The notes beneath the pieces were generated by a model that saw nothing but the letters and a program-made list of their open reading frames with translations, was not told the DNA's origin and ran no database searches. A stretch of 64,000 nucleotides of DNA, from contig NC_087069.1 in NCBI RefSeq assembly GCF_963678635.1, forward strand, positions 20,312,660 to 20,376,659. Direction: 5' to 3'. The position numbers were made by a program, and so were the translations under genes. Of the stretch, positions 1 through 9,689 are shown piece by piece; the first letter of the stretch is position 1, and every line of letters begins with the position of its first letter. The DNA is from Symsagittifera roscoffensis. Taxonomy: Eukaryota; Xenacoelomorpha; Acoela; Convolutidae.

Positions 1-1048
1 GCCTGTCATGCTCAGTTTTCTCGAACCAACTGAAAACGCAAAGTGAAAAATCAGAACTAATTAGCATCTGATTAGCATTGTTAAAACTAATTAGCATCAA
101 ACTTATTTAGTTATATTATCCAATTCTCGAGTTGCTTACCCTTTTTATTACTCCTTGTACTCAAGCACATCGACATGTGAGTTCCCAATTCAAATTTCTC
201 GAGTGTATTTTATGACTGCTATGTTGAGATAAGGCGAGTTTTAGGTTGATCCATCTGAAATGGATCAAAGTTCCACTGTCCAATAAAAAGTAACTAAGCG
301 GATTGTTCCGACCCGGTTTTTAACGGCGTTCATGTTTTTTGGGTATTTCGAGACCTAAGTATGGGGACGTTCTTACTTTCTAGAGTGGAGGGGGGTATTT
401 TGGTAGTGGCCTTTAAGCTGTAACGGGTTCTAGTCTCATGTCGCAAGCGAACCGAATTGGCTCCGACCGTTCTTGAGGTAGAAAAACACAAGAGATAGTG
501 TCCCTGACTCTTGAGCCAATGGTTATAGGGCCTATTTTTCTTAAGCCTCATATGTGACTAAAGTAGGCGACCGTTACATAGTGTTTTTATGGCGCTCCTG
601 GGTGTTTTTACGACATCATGACTACGGAGTCGAACCCACTTAACACAGCTCCGGGCTACACGCCCATTCTAGAGTACCGGTGGTACGGTTCAGCGGGAAC
701 GTGTAAACCTTCCGGTTGTACCGTGATAGCTTTTTAAGAAAACTCAAGAAAACTTCCTGGTACGCTCTCCGAATGAAGCTTAGCTAACCGAGTAAAGGGG
801 GGCAACTAGGGGGACAAAAACACGAGCAAAAAGAATACAAAAAGGAACAAAAACCATAAAACGAAAAAAGACAGTGACTTTGACACCAAATTAGTTGGAT
901 CAAAACTTTATATTAATTAAATAGTATACACATACTGTTTTATAAGACCGATCGTTTCGATCATTCTAGCAATTTAAACCAGTGACTTTAGAAAGGTGCC
1001 CAAGTGGGGGGCGTTGTTAAGGGTTTTCAGATAGATTGCAACTTAACC

Positions 1049-1172
1049 GGACCACTAGGAGACTTGACTGGAAAGGGTGACCAGTCGAGTGGGAAAGTGG
1101 TTCACAAGGATCGAGACGGACCACTAGGAGACTTGACTGGAAGAGGTGACCAGCCAAGTGGGAAAGTGGTTC
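1049..1172. repeat. Two-copy direct repeat, 69-bp period
   Basis: Copy 1 begins at 1049 and copy 2 at 1118. Both start GGACCACTAGGAGACTTGAC and both end in GGGAAAGTGGTTC, with a few substitutions between them. The period is divisible by three, so a frame read through both copies gives two similar 23-residue blocks, but I do not take that as evidence of a gene. Confidence 0.85.
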
Positions 1173-1418
1173 TGCTGTCAAGTGCAGAACAGAGACAACC
1201 AGCACAGGATCACTACAAGAGGACGCACAGGGGTGTTCTCAATTCGAGCAACGGGTATCGTTAGAATCCACATTACATTATAGGAAATAAGTGTAAAATT
1301 GGATAAGCGGAGTCCCATTGTTTTGAGGCAGTTTTTGCTCAAGCAGGCCTGGAAACATGTCTACGGTTTTCTCTCGAGAGGTTTAGCACCCGGCGCTTAA
1401 GGGATTTTTCGGCTTAAG

Positions 1419-1460
1419 AGGGGGGCTAAAGAGGGGGGAGGTTAGAAGGGGGCTGGTTAG
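1419..1460 (+). other. G-tract cluster, possible G-quadruplex
   Basis: Two runs of six G and one of five G lie close together, separated by short A/T-rich spacers and followed by further GG pairs. This is compatible with a G-quadruplex on the plus strand, or with a purine-rich retroelement tract. Only the base pattern supports it. Confidence 0.3.
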
Positions 1461-1808
1461 GTTAGAGGTTGGCGGTTGTAAATTGTAAAAAGGGGGGAGA
1501 TTAGAGTAACTAATTAATCGACATCGTTGATTTAGTTACATTAGCCATTAACACGCGTTGGTAATAATAGGTGGATATCCAAAATTAAACTCGAGTTAAG
1601 ACAGGTACGCTGGTTGGTTTGGAAGGGGGGAACGGACATAGACAGTTTTTGTGATACCCCATAAGATCGCTAGTGGGGGGAGGAAAACGCGTGGCAATTA
1701 GGTACCAGACATTTTTTTCGATAGAAGGTAGACATTTGTCACCTTTGAACTTTAGGTGGGTTCATTTCTCTGTTTTATTATTTTTTCTTGTTTAGATTTT
1801 TTTTTATT

Positions 1809-3033
1809 GTTGCATTTTGGTGAGAATTTGCGATTAGTTTTTATACAAACAGGTGATCACAAGATACCTGCGCACAAGTTTTAGCTTTCAATTGCTAGGA
1901 ACATTGAAAAAGAGGTAACTAAAAAGGGGGGTCAGCATTTGACCATCAAGAAAGGGTTTTTGGGAAAATTTTCTCTAGAGCTTGAGTGGTGGTACAAGGT
2001 ACAGTGATTCAAGAAGTCCCTACAACGAAGAAGAAAGAGATCCGATATCCAGGCACTCAGTTACGAGTCTTGGGACAGTACCGAAGAAGTCTTGGGACAT
2101 TGCAGTCTGGGGACAGTCTTGGGGCAACACAGTCTTGGGACAGTGCAGCCTTGAGAAAGTCTTGGACCAGAGCAGTCTTGGTACGAAACAGTCTTGGGAC
2201 ATTGGTCTTGGGACAGTGGTCTTGGGACATTGGTCTTGGGACATTAGTCTTGGGACGTTGGTCTTGGGACATTGGTCTTGGGCCATTGGTCTTGGGACAC
2301 TAGTCTTGGGACGTTGGTCTTGGGACATTAGTCGTGGGACATTGGTCTTGGGACATTAGTCTTGGGACATTGCAGTCTGGGGACAGTCTTGGGGCAACAC
2401 AGTCTGTCCTTGGGACATTGGTTGCATTTTGGTGAGAATTTGCGATTGGTTTTTATACAAACAGGTGATCACAAGATACCTGCGCACAAGTTTTAGCTTT
2501 CAATTGCTAGGAACCTTGAAAAAGAGGTAGCTAAAAAAGGGGGGTCAGCATTTGACCATCAAGAAAGGGTTTTTGGGAAAATTTTCACTAGAGCTTGAGT
2601 GGTGGTACAAGGTACAGTGATTCAAGAAATCCCTACAACGAAGAAGAAAGAGATCCGATATCCAGGCACTCAGTGACGAGTCTTGGGACAGTACCGAAGA
2701 AGTCTTGGGACATTGCAGTCTGGGGACAGTCTTGGGGCAACACAGTCTTGGGACAGTGCAGCCTTGAGAAAGTCTTGGACCAGAGCAGTCTTGGTACGAA
2801 ACAGTCTTGGGACATTGGTCTTGGGACAGTGGTCTTGGGACATTGGTCTTGGGACATTAGTCTTGGGACGTTGGTCTTGGGACATTGGTCTTGGGCCATT
2901 GGTCTTGGGACATTAGTCTTGGGACTTTGGTCTTGGGACATTAGTCGTGGGCCATTGGTCTTGGGACATTAGTCTTGGGACATTAGTCTTGGGACATTGG
3001 TCTTGGGCCATTGGTCTTGGGACATTAGTCTTG
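1809..3033. repeat. Tandem duplication of about 612-613 bp
   Basis: Copy 1 runs from 1809 to about 2420 and copy 2 from 2421 to about 3033. Both open with GTTGCATTTTGGTGAGAATT and continue nearly identically through an AAAAAGGGGGGTCAGC segment into the minisatellite. The offset changes from 612 to 613 because of one extra A before the G-run in copy 2. The high identity points to a recent duplication. It sits just upstream of gag, so it may be duplicated leader sequence of the element. Confidence 0.9.
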
Positions 3034-3279
3034 GGACGTTGGTCTTGGGCCATTGGTCTTGGGACATTGGTCTTGGGACATTAGTCTTGGGACATTAGTC
3101 TTGGGACGTTGGTCTTGGGCCATTGGTCTTGGGACATTAGTCTTGGGACGTTGGTCTTGGGACATTGGTCTTGGGACATTAGTCTTGGGACATTGGTCTT
3201 GGGACATTAGTCTTGGGACATTGGTCTTGGGACGTTGGTCTTGGGACATTAGTCTTGGGACGTTGGTCTTGGGCCATTG
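2191..3279. repeat. 14-bp minisatellite (GTCTTGGGACATTG family)
   Basis: The unit is a 14-mer such as GTCTTGGGACATTG, with variants ACATTA, ACGTTG, GCCATTG and ACAGTG. The main tracts are about 2191-2366 and 2804-3279, one in each copy of the larger duplication; the second is longer. Fourteen is not a multiple of three and the unit contains no stop, so several frames on both strands stay open and read as a 14-residue periodic peptide (42 nt, three units). These open frames are a by-product of the repeat, not genes. Confidence 0.95.
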
Positions 3280-3567
3280 CTCTGAGGATACTAAAAAGAA
3301 GTATTGGGACAACACTGGATAGTCTTGAGACGGTAGAGAGAAAGTCTTGGAACAGCATTAGGAAGGGTGTACTACAAAAAATACTAAGTTAGGTTGAAGT
3401 AATAAATTATAACAACATATTCCCTACCCTAACCTAACACATAAAAAATTTCAAGAGTTTGAGAAAAGTTGTTTTTAGCGAACTGTCAATTTCTTTTTCC
3501 TTAGGGTTTTAACCTTAGAGTAGAATTTTGTAGATAGTAATATTGTAAAAAGTAACAGTTGTAAATA
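3280..3567 (+). other. Leader before the gag start codon
   Basis: AT-rich non-coding stretch between the minisatellite and the gag ATG. It contains short CCTAACC and TTAGGG-like bits, too few and too irregular to be telomeric. The gag ATG at 3568 has A at position -3. A second in-frame ATG is at 3655 (residue 30). Confidence 0.4.
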
Positions 3568-6500
3568 ATGAGGCGGAGCAGGGTACCGGTAGCTGAAAAA
3601 AGATCTACCGAAGCGAAGACAAAGTATAATTCGTCGCTACGCAAAACGACATCAATGGGGCCAAAGAAAACAAAAGATAACTTTTCAGTTAGCATGGTCA
3701 GCACGAGGAGTAGTACCGAGAACAAGACGAGAGAAGGTGCTAAAGACAAACAGGTGGAGCCCACAATTGAAATCGATCTAGAGACACCAGACCAGAGTGT
3801 AGATGAAGTGGAGAAGAAGACGACGGAATCCACACCGATGCCCCACATGGAAGATCAAAATGAAAAAACCGTGGAGTTTTCGCCGATAGACGCATTGGAA
3901 GACACAACAGGCAATACCCGAGAGACGGTGAAAGACGACTCTCAAGTGAAGAAGACATCCTTTACGGATAAGTTGGCGATGATGGTCGGAATGAAATCGA
4001 GAGACAACACGGCCGAAGAATCAAAAACTGAAAGAGCACGGACATTTGGGACAGTGAGCACGAAGGCGACAGGAGCCGACCTAAAGGAAGAACAAGCTAG
4101 AACAGAAGCCACACCCGAAAACAGGACAACGCCTGATCATGAAACAGCTACTCTTGAGCTTGGCGACCTGATGACAAAACTAAATCAGATCGACAAAAAA
4201 CTAAAGTACAGTGAGGAAGACAGAGACTCAATAAGGAAAGAGTTGAAATACAACAAACACGAGTATCTGGATAGTTATTTTAACCTGGCTAAGGCGACAG
4301 ATGAGAGACTCCAGCAGATGTCAGACAAGGTAGAAGCCACCAATGAAGAACGAGATAGGAACATCAAAAAAGATATGCAACAGTTGAAAAACCGATATGA
4401 TGATGTCAACAGCCAATTAGGTAGCCTGGAAAAGAGAATGGACACAATGAGCAGGAATCAGGCCGAAAGTTCGTGTGCAATACAGGCGAAATTGGATGCA
4501 ATCTTGAGAAATTCTACCTCACAAGAAAAACCGGCAGCGGATCGCACGCAAGGCACCAGAGTTGACTTTGTGGAACCACAAAGGAACAAACGGCAATCGA
4601 CACCGTTGCCTTTAACCCGGGATACGGTGAGCATAGCACCAACAGCTGCTAAAACAATCATGAAAAATGGAACGTCAAGTACAACGAGTGGTCCGGGGGA
4701 CTCAACATCAAACAGCAACGCAGGTCCAGATGCCATGACGTGGGCAAGCACTTGGGAAATGATGAATAGGACCCTAGAGGCCTTCGCCACGAGGAACACT
4801 GACTCGAGCGATAGAAGAGAGGGAAAATCCAGAAAAACTTTCAAGAAGCCAAAAGAATTCAAGGATGACTCTTATGGATGCATTGATACTTGGGTGGAAG
4901 TGATGAGATTACACCTAGAACAGGATAACTTGAACGATGAAAGACAAGCATGCACAGCCATACTCAGCAACTTAGAAGGCACGGCATTAAAATGCGTGGT
5001 TGCGAAGAAAGAAGAAGAACGCGATACCGCGGATAAAATCTTTGAAATACAGCTGAATAGATTCGGCTCAGGCATGAAGGGTCATCAAGCGATGATGCGA
5101 TTTGAAAAAAGAAAACAAAGAGATGATGAATCGATAGACAGGTTCCTAGATGATCTTGAGAGCTTGAGAAGAAGGAGTGACCCGGAAGAATCTACCAATA
5201 GAAGGAACTTCAGTATAGCCTCAAAGTTCATTGATGGGGTAAAGAGTGATGACTTGAGAACGATGTTAGCAACGTATTATACATTGTCGAAAGACAGTGC
5301 ACCAACTCCAGAAGAGATGAGGCTGAGATCAAGAGAATACATGCTGATGAAACCCAAGAAATACTCGTACTCAGACAACAGGAACACCCAAGGGGGGAGT
5401 CAGCCACAAAGTTCATCATGGTACAAGCCCGGAGATGACATGGACAAACGCAGGTCGTGTGCTAACTGCGGGTCAGTTGATCATCATGTGGCGGATTGCA
5501 CGACATACAAACAGGGCATGAAGCGTTTGGGATATGCACCTGATGAGGAAGATATGAGTCAGATGGAAGAACACGAGTTCTATAGTGGCTTGATCACCAA
5601 AATAGGTGCAAGATGCTTCTTCTGCAACCAAGAGGGACACTTCAGGATGGACTGTCCGTTGTTTTGGGAAGCGGTCAAGAATCAGAGTCATCCGAAACAC
5701 AAGTTGGCGCTGGCAGCGGTGCAGAACCAGAGAAACAGACAAGGTGAATTTGAGATGAAAAAACTTGAGGGACCAAGTGCAGAGCTACCAACGAAAACAG
5801 TGAAAGCTGTAACACAATGTAATAGTGCAGTAGAGGCCACGGCGAAGAATACCCCAGAAATAGATTACGAGAAGGCGGCAGCGGAGGCCATCAACAAAGT
5901 GAAGCAGGATCTGGCAGCGAAAGAAATAGAACAACGACTGAAGCAGGAGATCGAAAGGCAGAATTTCAACGAAGCATTAACTGGATCGAAGCCAGCACCA
6001 GAGGCTGTATCGGGATCGACAAGGACTGGAAATTGTAACACTGTAAAGATGGTGACAGGAAAACTATTCGGCATATCGAAAATCGGGGCTAGAATAATGT
6101 CGATAATCACAGTGGGCGGCCACGAAGTAACCAGAAACTTGAGCGAACCGAGCGACCAGACAATAATGCACATTGACGTGTACGCAGATTACTTGAGTTT
6201 AATAAGCCCACAAACGATTTCTAGAGCATTGAGAGCACTACTCACGCGAGGGGGTAGCAAGTCGGTACGTGTTGATAACAGGTACACAGAAGCTTATGGT
6301 CCACATGAGGTGATGCTAAATATAGATGGAATCAACATCTATACCAAAACAATGATAACATGTGATGAAGACCTAATCCGTCAAATCTACGTAGGGAAAG
6401 AAGAGTTAAAAGTGAGATCGACTGGACACTGCGCCATGCTTGAAGAAGATGCGATGCACATCGGGACAGAGGCAGATGTCACAGGGCACGTGTTAGACAT

Positions 6501-6603
6501 AAGTGGCAAAAAGACTCAGTTACGTGGGTTACTTGATACGGGAGCAGTCTTGACGTACCAATCGAAACTTGGGAACGAATGGGCTTCAACAAAGATGATC
6601 TGA
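3568..6603 (+). CDS. gag: Retrotransposon Gag polyprotein with N-terminal part of protease
   Basis: This is a 1011-residue ORF, long for a Ty3/gypsy Gag. Residues 1-190 are charged and low-complexity. Residues 192-315 are rich in heptad-like Leu/Ile/Met among charges and probably form a coiled coil. Residues 425-595 resemble the Retrotrans_gag capsid domain. Two CCHC zinc knuckles (C-x2-C-x4-H-x4-C) start at C631 and C683 and should bind the RNA genome. The end carries a retropepsin active-site triad, D990-T-G. The ORF stops about 20 residues later, too soon to complete a protease; the rest of that domain is in the overlapping pol frame. The start at 3568 is the first in-frame ATG; Met30 is an alternative. 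Confidence 0.9.
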   Translation: MRRSRVPVAEKRSTEAKTKYNSSLRKTTSMGPKKTKDNFSVSMVSTRSSTENKTREGAKDKQVEPTIEIDLETPDQSVDEVEKKTTESTPMPHMEDQNEKTVEFSPIDALEDTTGNTRETVKDDSQVKKTSFTDKLAMMVGMKSRDNTAEESKTERARTFGTVSTKATGADLKEEQARTEATPENRTTPDHETATLELGDLMTKLNQIDKKLKYSEEDRDSIRKELKYNKHEYLDSYFNLAKATDERLQQMSDKVEATNEERDRNIKKDMQQLKNRYDDVNSQLGSLEKRMDTMSRNQAESSCAIQAKLDAILRNSTSQEKPAADRTQGTRVDFVEPQRNKRQSTPLPLTRDTVSIAPTAAKTIMKNGTSSTTSGPGDSTSNSNAGPDAMTWASTWEMMNRTLEAFATRNTDSSDRREGKSRKTFKKPKEFKDDSYGCIDTWVEVMRLHLEQDNLNDERQACTAILSNLEGTALKCVVAKKEEERDTADKIFEIQLNRFGSGMKGHQAMMRFEKRKQRDDESIDRFLDDLESLRRRSDPEESTNRRNFSIASKFIDGVKSDDLRTMLATYYTLSKDSAPTPEEMRLRSREYMLMKPKKYSYSDNRNTQGGSQPQSSSWYKPGDDMDKRRSCANCGSVDHHVADCTTYKQGMKRLGYAPDEEDMSQMEEHEFYSGLITKIGARCFFCNQEGHFRMDCPLFWEAVKNQSHPKHKLALAAVQNQRNRQGEFEMKKLEGPSAELPTKTVKAVTQCNSAVEATAKNTPEIDYEKAAAEAINKVKQDLAAKEIEQRLKQEIERQNFNEALTGSKPAPEAVSGSTRTGNCNTVKMVTGKLFGISKIGARIMSIITVGGHEVTRNLSEPSDQTIMHIDVYADYLSLISPQTISRALRALLTRGGSKSVRVDNRYTEAYGPHEVMLNIDGINIYTKTMITCDEDLIRQIYVGKEELKVRSTGHCAMLEEDAMHIGTEADVTGHVLDISGKKTQLRGLLDTGAVLTYQSKLGNEWASTKMI

Positions 6604-9293
6604 TGGACTCGAGAATACGGTTGTCAGCTGCAAACAAAGGGGCCCTGCGGTTGTTGGGCAGAACACCAATAATAGCCCTCAATCTGGGGGAACGTAACCT
6701 GTGGATGAGTTTTCTTGTAGTAGAAAACCTGGATGAGTCTGACCAATTTATTTTAGGCAGAGACTTCATCAGGAACTTTGATGTAGCGATTGATCTGAAC
6801 AACGCAATGTTCAGGATACGGAACCCGGATAGGAGGTACGCAATCAAACCGGTAAATTTAATAATGGCAAATGAAAACAAAGCACCGGTATTCTTGAGTA
6901 GGAGGGTGAGGCTAAAGGCGAATGAAGCGGCAATTGTAGGCTTGCGGATGAAAAATTACAATGAATTAAGTGACAATAAGCAAGTGTGTATAGTTCCGAA
7001 TCCTAATAGTCAAAGTGCTGCTGTTTTAGGAAGATCCTTCTCGATAACGAAGAGCGGCCTCTGCGTCAGTGTCTTGTTGAATACTCTTGATATACCGATC
7101 ACGATACAGAGAGGGAGGAAACTGGGATATGCCTTACCGGTTAAAACCCGATATGAAATGACTGAGAACTCAAAACAGAATGAAATCGTTGATTGTCCCG
7201 ATCATAGGGACAAAATTTGTGTCTTGAGACGATTACAGAAAATAAAATATTCATCAGGTCTTGTTAAATCACTTAGGTCAGAGACGGACGATGGGCTGTC
7301 GAGCTGTTCGAACTTTCCAGAGCGGCCTACATTAGATGAAATGCAAATAGATAAACCGGTTCTCCCGGAGATTGAACACTTGAGGGGCAAACTGACAGAC
7401 GAACAGCTCGAAGCCATCAAGGACGTACTAGAGCGGAACGAAGAAATTTTTCCGAGGCATAAAGCGGATATCGGGTGTTGTAATTTCGTTGAGCATGAAA
7501 TAGAACTTGAGGAGAATGCGGTACCACACAGGGAGGGGGCGAGGCGCATGACCCCACATAAATCGGATGCTTGTAGAAAAGAGATCGAAACGTTATTAGA
7601 GTATGACATGATAGAACCATCCAAATCACCGTGGGCGTGTGGAGTAGTGATGGCCAAAAAGAAAGGCGACCAGTTGAGCTTTTGTTGTGACTTTCGATAC
7701 CTGAACTCCGTCACGGTGAAGGATGCCTATCCCATACCTAGGATTGATGAGAGCCTCTCGAAGTTAGGTGATGCAAAACTTTTCACGACTCTTGATTTAG
7801 GCTCGGCCTTTTGGCAGGTACCACTACGGAAGCAGGACAGGGACAAGACAGGGTTTGCCTGCGAGTTGGGTCTGTTTCAATGGAAACGGATGCCGTTTGG
7901 ACTTTGCAATGCCACAGCCACGTTTCAGCGGTTGATGGCACACGCACTGATAGGGGTGACGAAGAAGTATGGCAATTTGGTAATGTGCTACGTGGATGAC
8001 GTGGTGATAGCAACGCCCACACTAGAAGACCACATAGAGAGACTCGACGAGGTGTTCGCGTGCATGAAGAGGTCGGGGCTAAAGTGTAAACCATCAAAGT
8101 GCGAGATACTCAAGGACTCAATAAAATACTTGGGCAGGATGGTAGATAAGCACGGCATCAGACCTGATCCGGACGCTGTGGAAGCAGTTCTAACCTGGAA
8201 ATCACCGAAAACGGAACACCAGTTGATGAGCTTCCTGGGTTTCGCTAACTATTATAGAGAGTTCATCAAGGGCTACGCAGACAAGGTATACCCGATGCAA
8301 CAATTAATGAGACACAAGGGCAAGAAGTTCACGTGGAACAACGCAGCAGAAGAGTCATTCCAGAGAATAAAGAAAGAGCTATGCGAGGCACCAGTACTAG
8401 GTATGCCGACTGAGAAGGGGATGTACGTGCTGGACACGGATGCATCGGTAGTTGCGATTTCAGGAATTCTCCATCAGGAACAAGAATGGAATGGGAAGAC
8501 AGTCTTGAGACCAATAGCGTACGGGAGCAAAGTCCTAAGTGACACAGAAATGAAGTACGGAGCACCGAAAGCAGAGATTTTTGCAGTGGTTACCTTTGTC
8601 GAGAAATACAGGGCATACCTGGGCAGTGAGCCATTCAAGCTGCGAGTCGACAACCGAGCACTAAGCTGGCTGAAAACGTACTCAATGGACCAAAGTTACA
8701 TTGGGAGGTGGATAGTTCGCCTGGACGGATACAACATGATAATTGAGCACAGAACACGGGATAAACATCAAAACGCCGACAGCTTGAGCAAGAAGACGGA
8801 GTTCTACGAGAGACAAGAACAAAGAGAGGCAGACAGACCTGAAATCAAAGATGGCTTCTCCTTCATGGACAAGGAAACGTACGACAGTCTTCCACTCACG
8901 AGATGGCTGGACAAATCAGGCAAACCGATTGAAGATCATCCCGAATTACTTAAAGAGCCTCTTGAAAAAACCATCTTGAAGAAGAACAGAAGGATCCCGA
9001 TAGAGGTAATACTCAAGTCGAAGATCGTGAGGGAAACACTTAAGGCAAAAGGCTATGATCTTAACCAGGTAGAAACGGGAGCTGCACAGATAGATGATGA
9101 CTTAATGAGGTTGCTCGAGAAACTATCAGATGATAAGCCCGTGATCCAAGAGAAGGGTCAAGAGGAACCAGAACTTACTATACTTCGGAGAAAAGAAACA
9201 GTGAACAATACTGACTCCTCAAAAAGAAGCGTCACTGATAGCAAAGATGTCGTGCGGTCACTAGTTGACAAAATCCCCGAAAACATTCTGTAG
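6579..9293 (+). CDS. pol: Retrotransposon Pol: protease remainder, reverse transcriptase, RNase H
   Basis: The listed frame opens at an ATG that is probably not a real start: the same frame is open and protease-like upstream to about 6549. Residues 1-80 complete the retropepsin, with an LGRDFIRNFD block. RT spans about 335-515, with LDLGSAFWQ from residue 405 and the catalytic YVDD at 471-474. RNase H spans about 600-740, with D619/D621, E666, D691 and D734 as plausible acidic active-site residues. Residues 745-904 are a charged spacer. No HHCC finger or DDE integrase is present. The frame is shifted -1 relative to gag, so expression would need a -1 frameshift unless the shift is a mutation. 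Confidence 0.93.
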   Translation: MGFNKDDLMDSRIRLSAANKGALRLLGRTPIIALNLGERNLWMSFLVVENLDESDQFILGRDFIRNFDVAIDLNNAMFRIRNPDRRYAIKPVNLIMANENKAPVFLSRRVRLKANEAAIVGLRMKNYNELSDNKQVCIVPNPNSQSAAVLGRSFSITKSGLCVSVLLNTLDIPITIQRGRKLGYALPVKTRYEMTENSKQNEIVDCPDHRDKICVLRRLQKIKYSSGLVKSLRSETDDGLSSCSNFPERPTLDEMQIDKPVLPEIEHLRGKLTDEQLEAIKDVLERNEEIFPRHKADIGCCNFVEHEIELEENAVPHREGARRMTPHKSDACRKEIETLLEYDMIEPSKSPWACGVVMAKKKGDQLSFCCDFRYLNSVTVKDAYPIPRIDESLSKLGDAKLFTTLDLGSAFWQVPLRKQDRDKTGFACELGLFQWKRMPFGLCNATATFQRLMAHALIGVTKKYGNLVMCYVDDVVIATPTLEDHIERLDEVFACMKRSGLKCKPSKCEILKDSIKYLGRMVDKHGIRPDPDAVEAVLTWKSPKTEHQLMSFLGFANYYREFIKGYADKVYPMQQLMRHKGKKFTWNNAAEESFQRIKKELCEAPVLGMPTEKGMYVLDTDASVVAISGILHQEQEWNGKTVLRPIAYGSKVLSDTEMKYGAPKAEIFAVVTFVEKYRAYLGSEPFKLRVDNRALSWLKTYSMDQSYIGRWIVRLDGYNMIIEHRTRDKHQNADSLSKKTEFYERQEQREADRPEIKDGFSFMDKETYDSLPLTRWLDKSGKPIEDHPELLKEPLEKTILKKNRRIPIEVILKSKIVRETLKAKGYDLNQVETGAAQIDDDLMRLLEKLSDDKPVIQEKGQEEPELTILRRKETVNNTDSSKRSVTDSKDVVRSLVDKIPENIL

Positions 9294-9489
9294 CAGACAA
9301 AAGTTAGGAAAAAGAAAGTGGCATTCAAAGAAGGAGCTGAACACCTGGGACTAGGTCAAGAGTCCGGGGAGTGGTCCAGGTTCACAGAAGAAGAGGAACC
9401 CGGAGAAGGGAAATTGTCCGGGGAGCGTGAAGAATGGGATGGAGACTCGGATGAGAGCAGCGAAGGCCAAGACAGTCTGTGCATGATAT
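9294..9489 (+). pseudogene. Pol C-terminal extension after an in-frame TAG, cut by the assembly gap
   Basis: After TAG (9291-9293) the pol frame continues without another stop up to the N gap, starting with a basic stretch (KVRKKK) and then a very acidic Glu/Ser/Gly-rich segment. A downstream ATG in this frame is at 9318. The unbroken charged composition suggests it belonged to the same polyprotein, as the spacer before a missing integrase. The bases after the stop are CAG, so the start of a UAG-CAR readthrough context is met, but the following ACA does not fit the full UAG-CAR-YYA pattern. Confidence 0.6.
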
Positions 9490-9689
9490 NNNNNNNNNNN
9501 NNNNNNNNNNNNNNNNNNNNNNNNNNNNNNNNNNNNNNNNNNNNNNNNNNNNNNNNNNNNNNNNNNNNNNNNNNNNNNNNNNNNNNNNNNNNNNNNNNNN
9601 NNNNNNNNNNNNNNNNNNNNNNNNNNNNNNNNNNNNNNNNNNNNNNNNNNNNNNNNNNNNNNNNNNNNNNNNNNNNNNNNNNNNNNNNN
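9490..9689. other. Assembly gap of 200 N
   Basis: Exactly 200 undetermined bases. The round number suggests a nominal gap of unknown true length. Retroelement sequence lies on the left, and AT-rich DNA with no element features on the right, so the missing part may include the integrase and 3' LTR. Confidence 0.99.

Larger units (their letters stand above)
1..1808. other. Region upstream of the retroelement, no gene supported
   Basis: No convincing coding gene is visible. The stretch holds several runs of five or six G, mostly between 1419 and 1690, and a 69-bp direct duplication at 1049-1172. It could be the 5' LTR or leader of the retroelement that follows. I cannot confirm this because no matching 3' LTR is present and I found no clear tRNA primer-binding site. 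The short open frames on both strands here are not protein-like, apart from the duplicated segment, which reads as two similar 23-residue blocks. Confidence 0.4.
3568..9489 (+). mobile_element. Ty3/gypsy-type LTR retrotransposon, incomplete
   Basis: The gene order is gag, aspartic protease, reverse transcriptase, RNase H. That order and the RT sequence (YVDD box, LDLGSAFWQ block) identify a Ty3/gypsy (Metaviridae-type) element. Coordinates cover the coding part only. The 5' LTR may lie within 1-3500 but is not demonstrated. The right end is lost in the N gap, and no integrase or 3' LTR is visible. Two lesions or recoding sites interrupt the polyprotein: a -1 frame change inside the protease at about 6548-6556, and an in-frame TAG at 9291-9293. 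Unless both are recoded, this copy is non-autonomous. Confidence 0.9.

Noticed and set aside
1982-3322. Several 70-125-codon ORFs on both strands with periodic peptides
   Set aside because: They are produced by the 14-bp minisatellite, whose unit has no stop codon in most frames. There is no domain content and opposite strands are equally open.
3420-3520. Telomere-like CCTAACC and TTAGGG strings
   Set aside because: Only isolated, irregular occurrences; no tandem run.
6579-9293. Integrase domain in Pol
   Set aside because: The 160 residues after RNase H show no HHCC zinc finger or DDE catalytic pattern. It is absent from this ORF and may lie in the gap.
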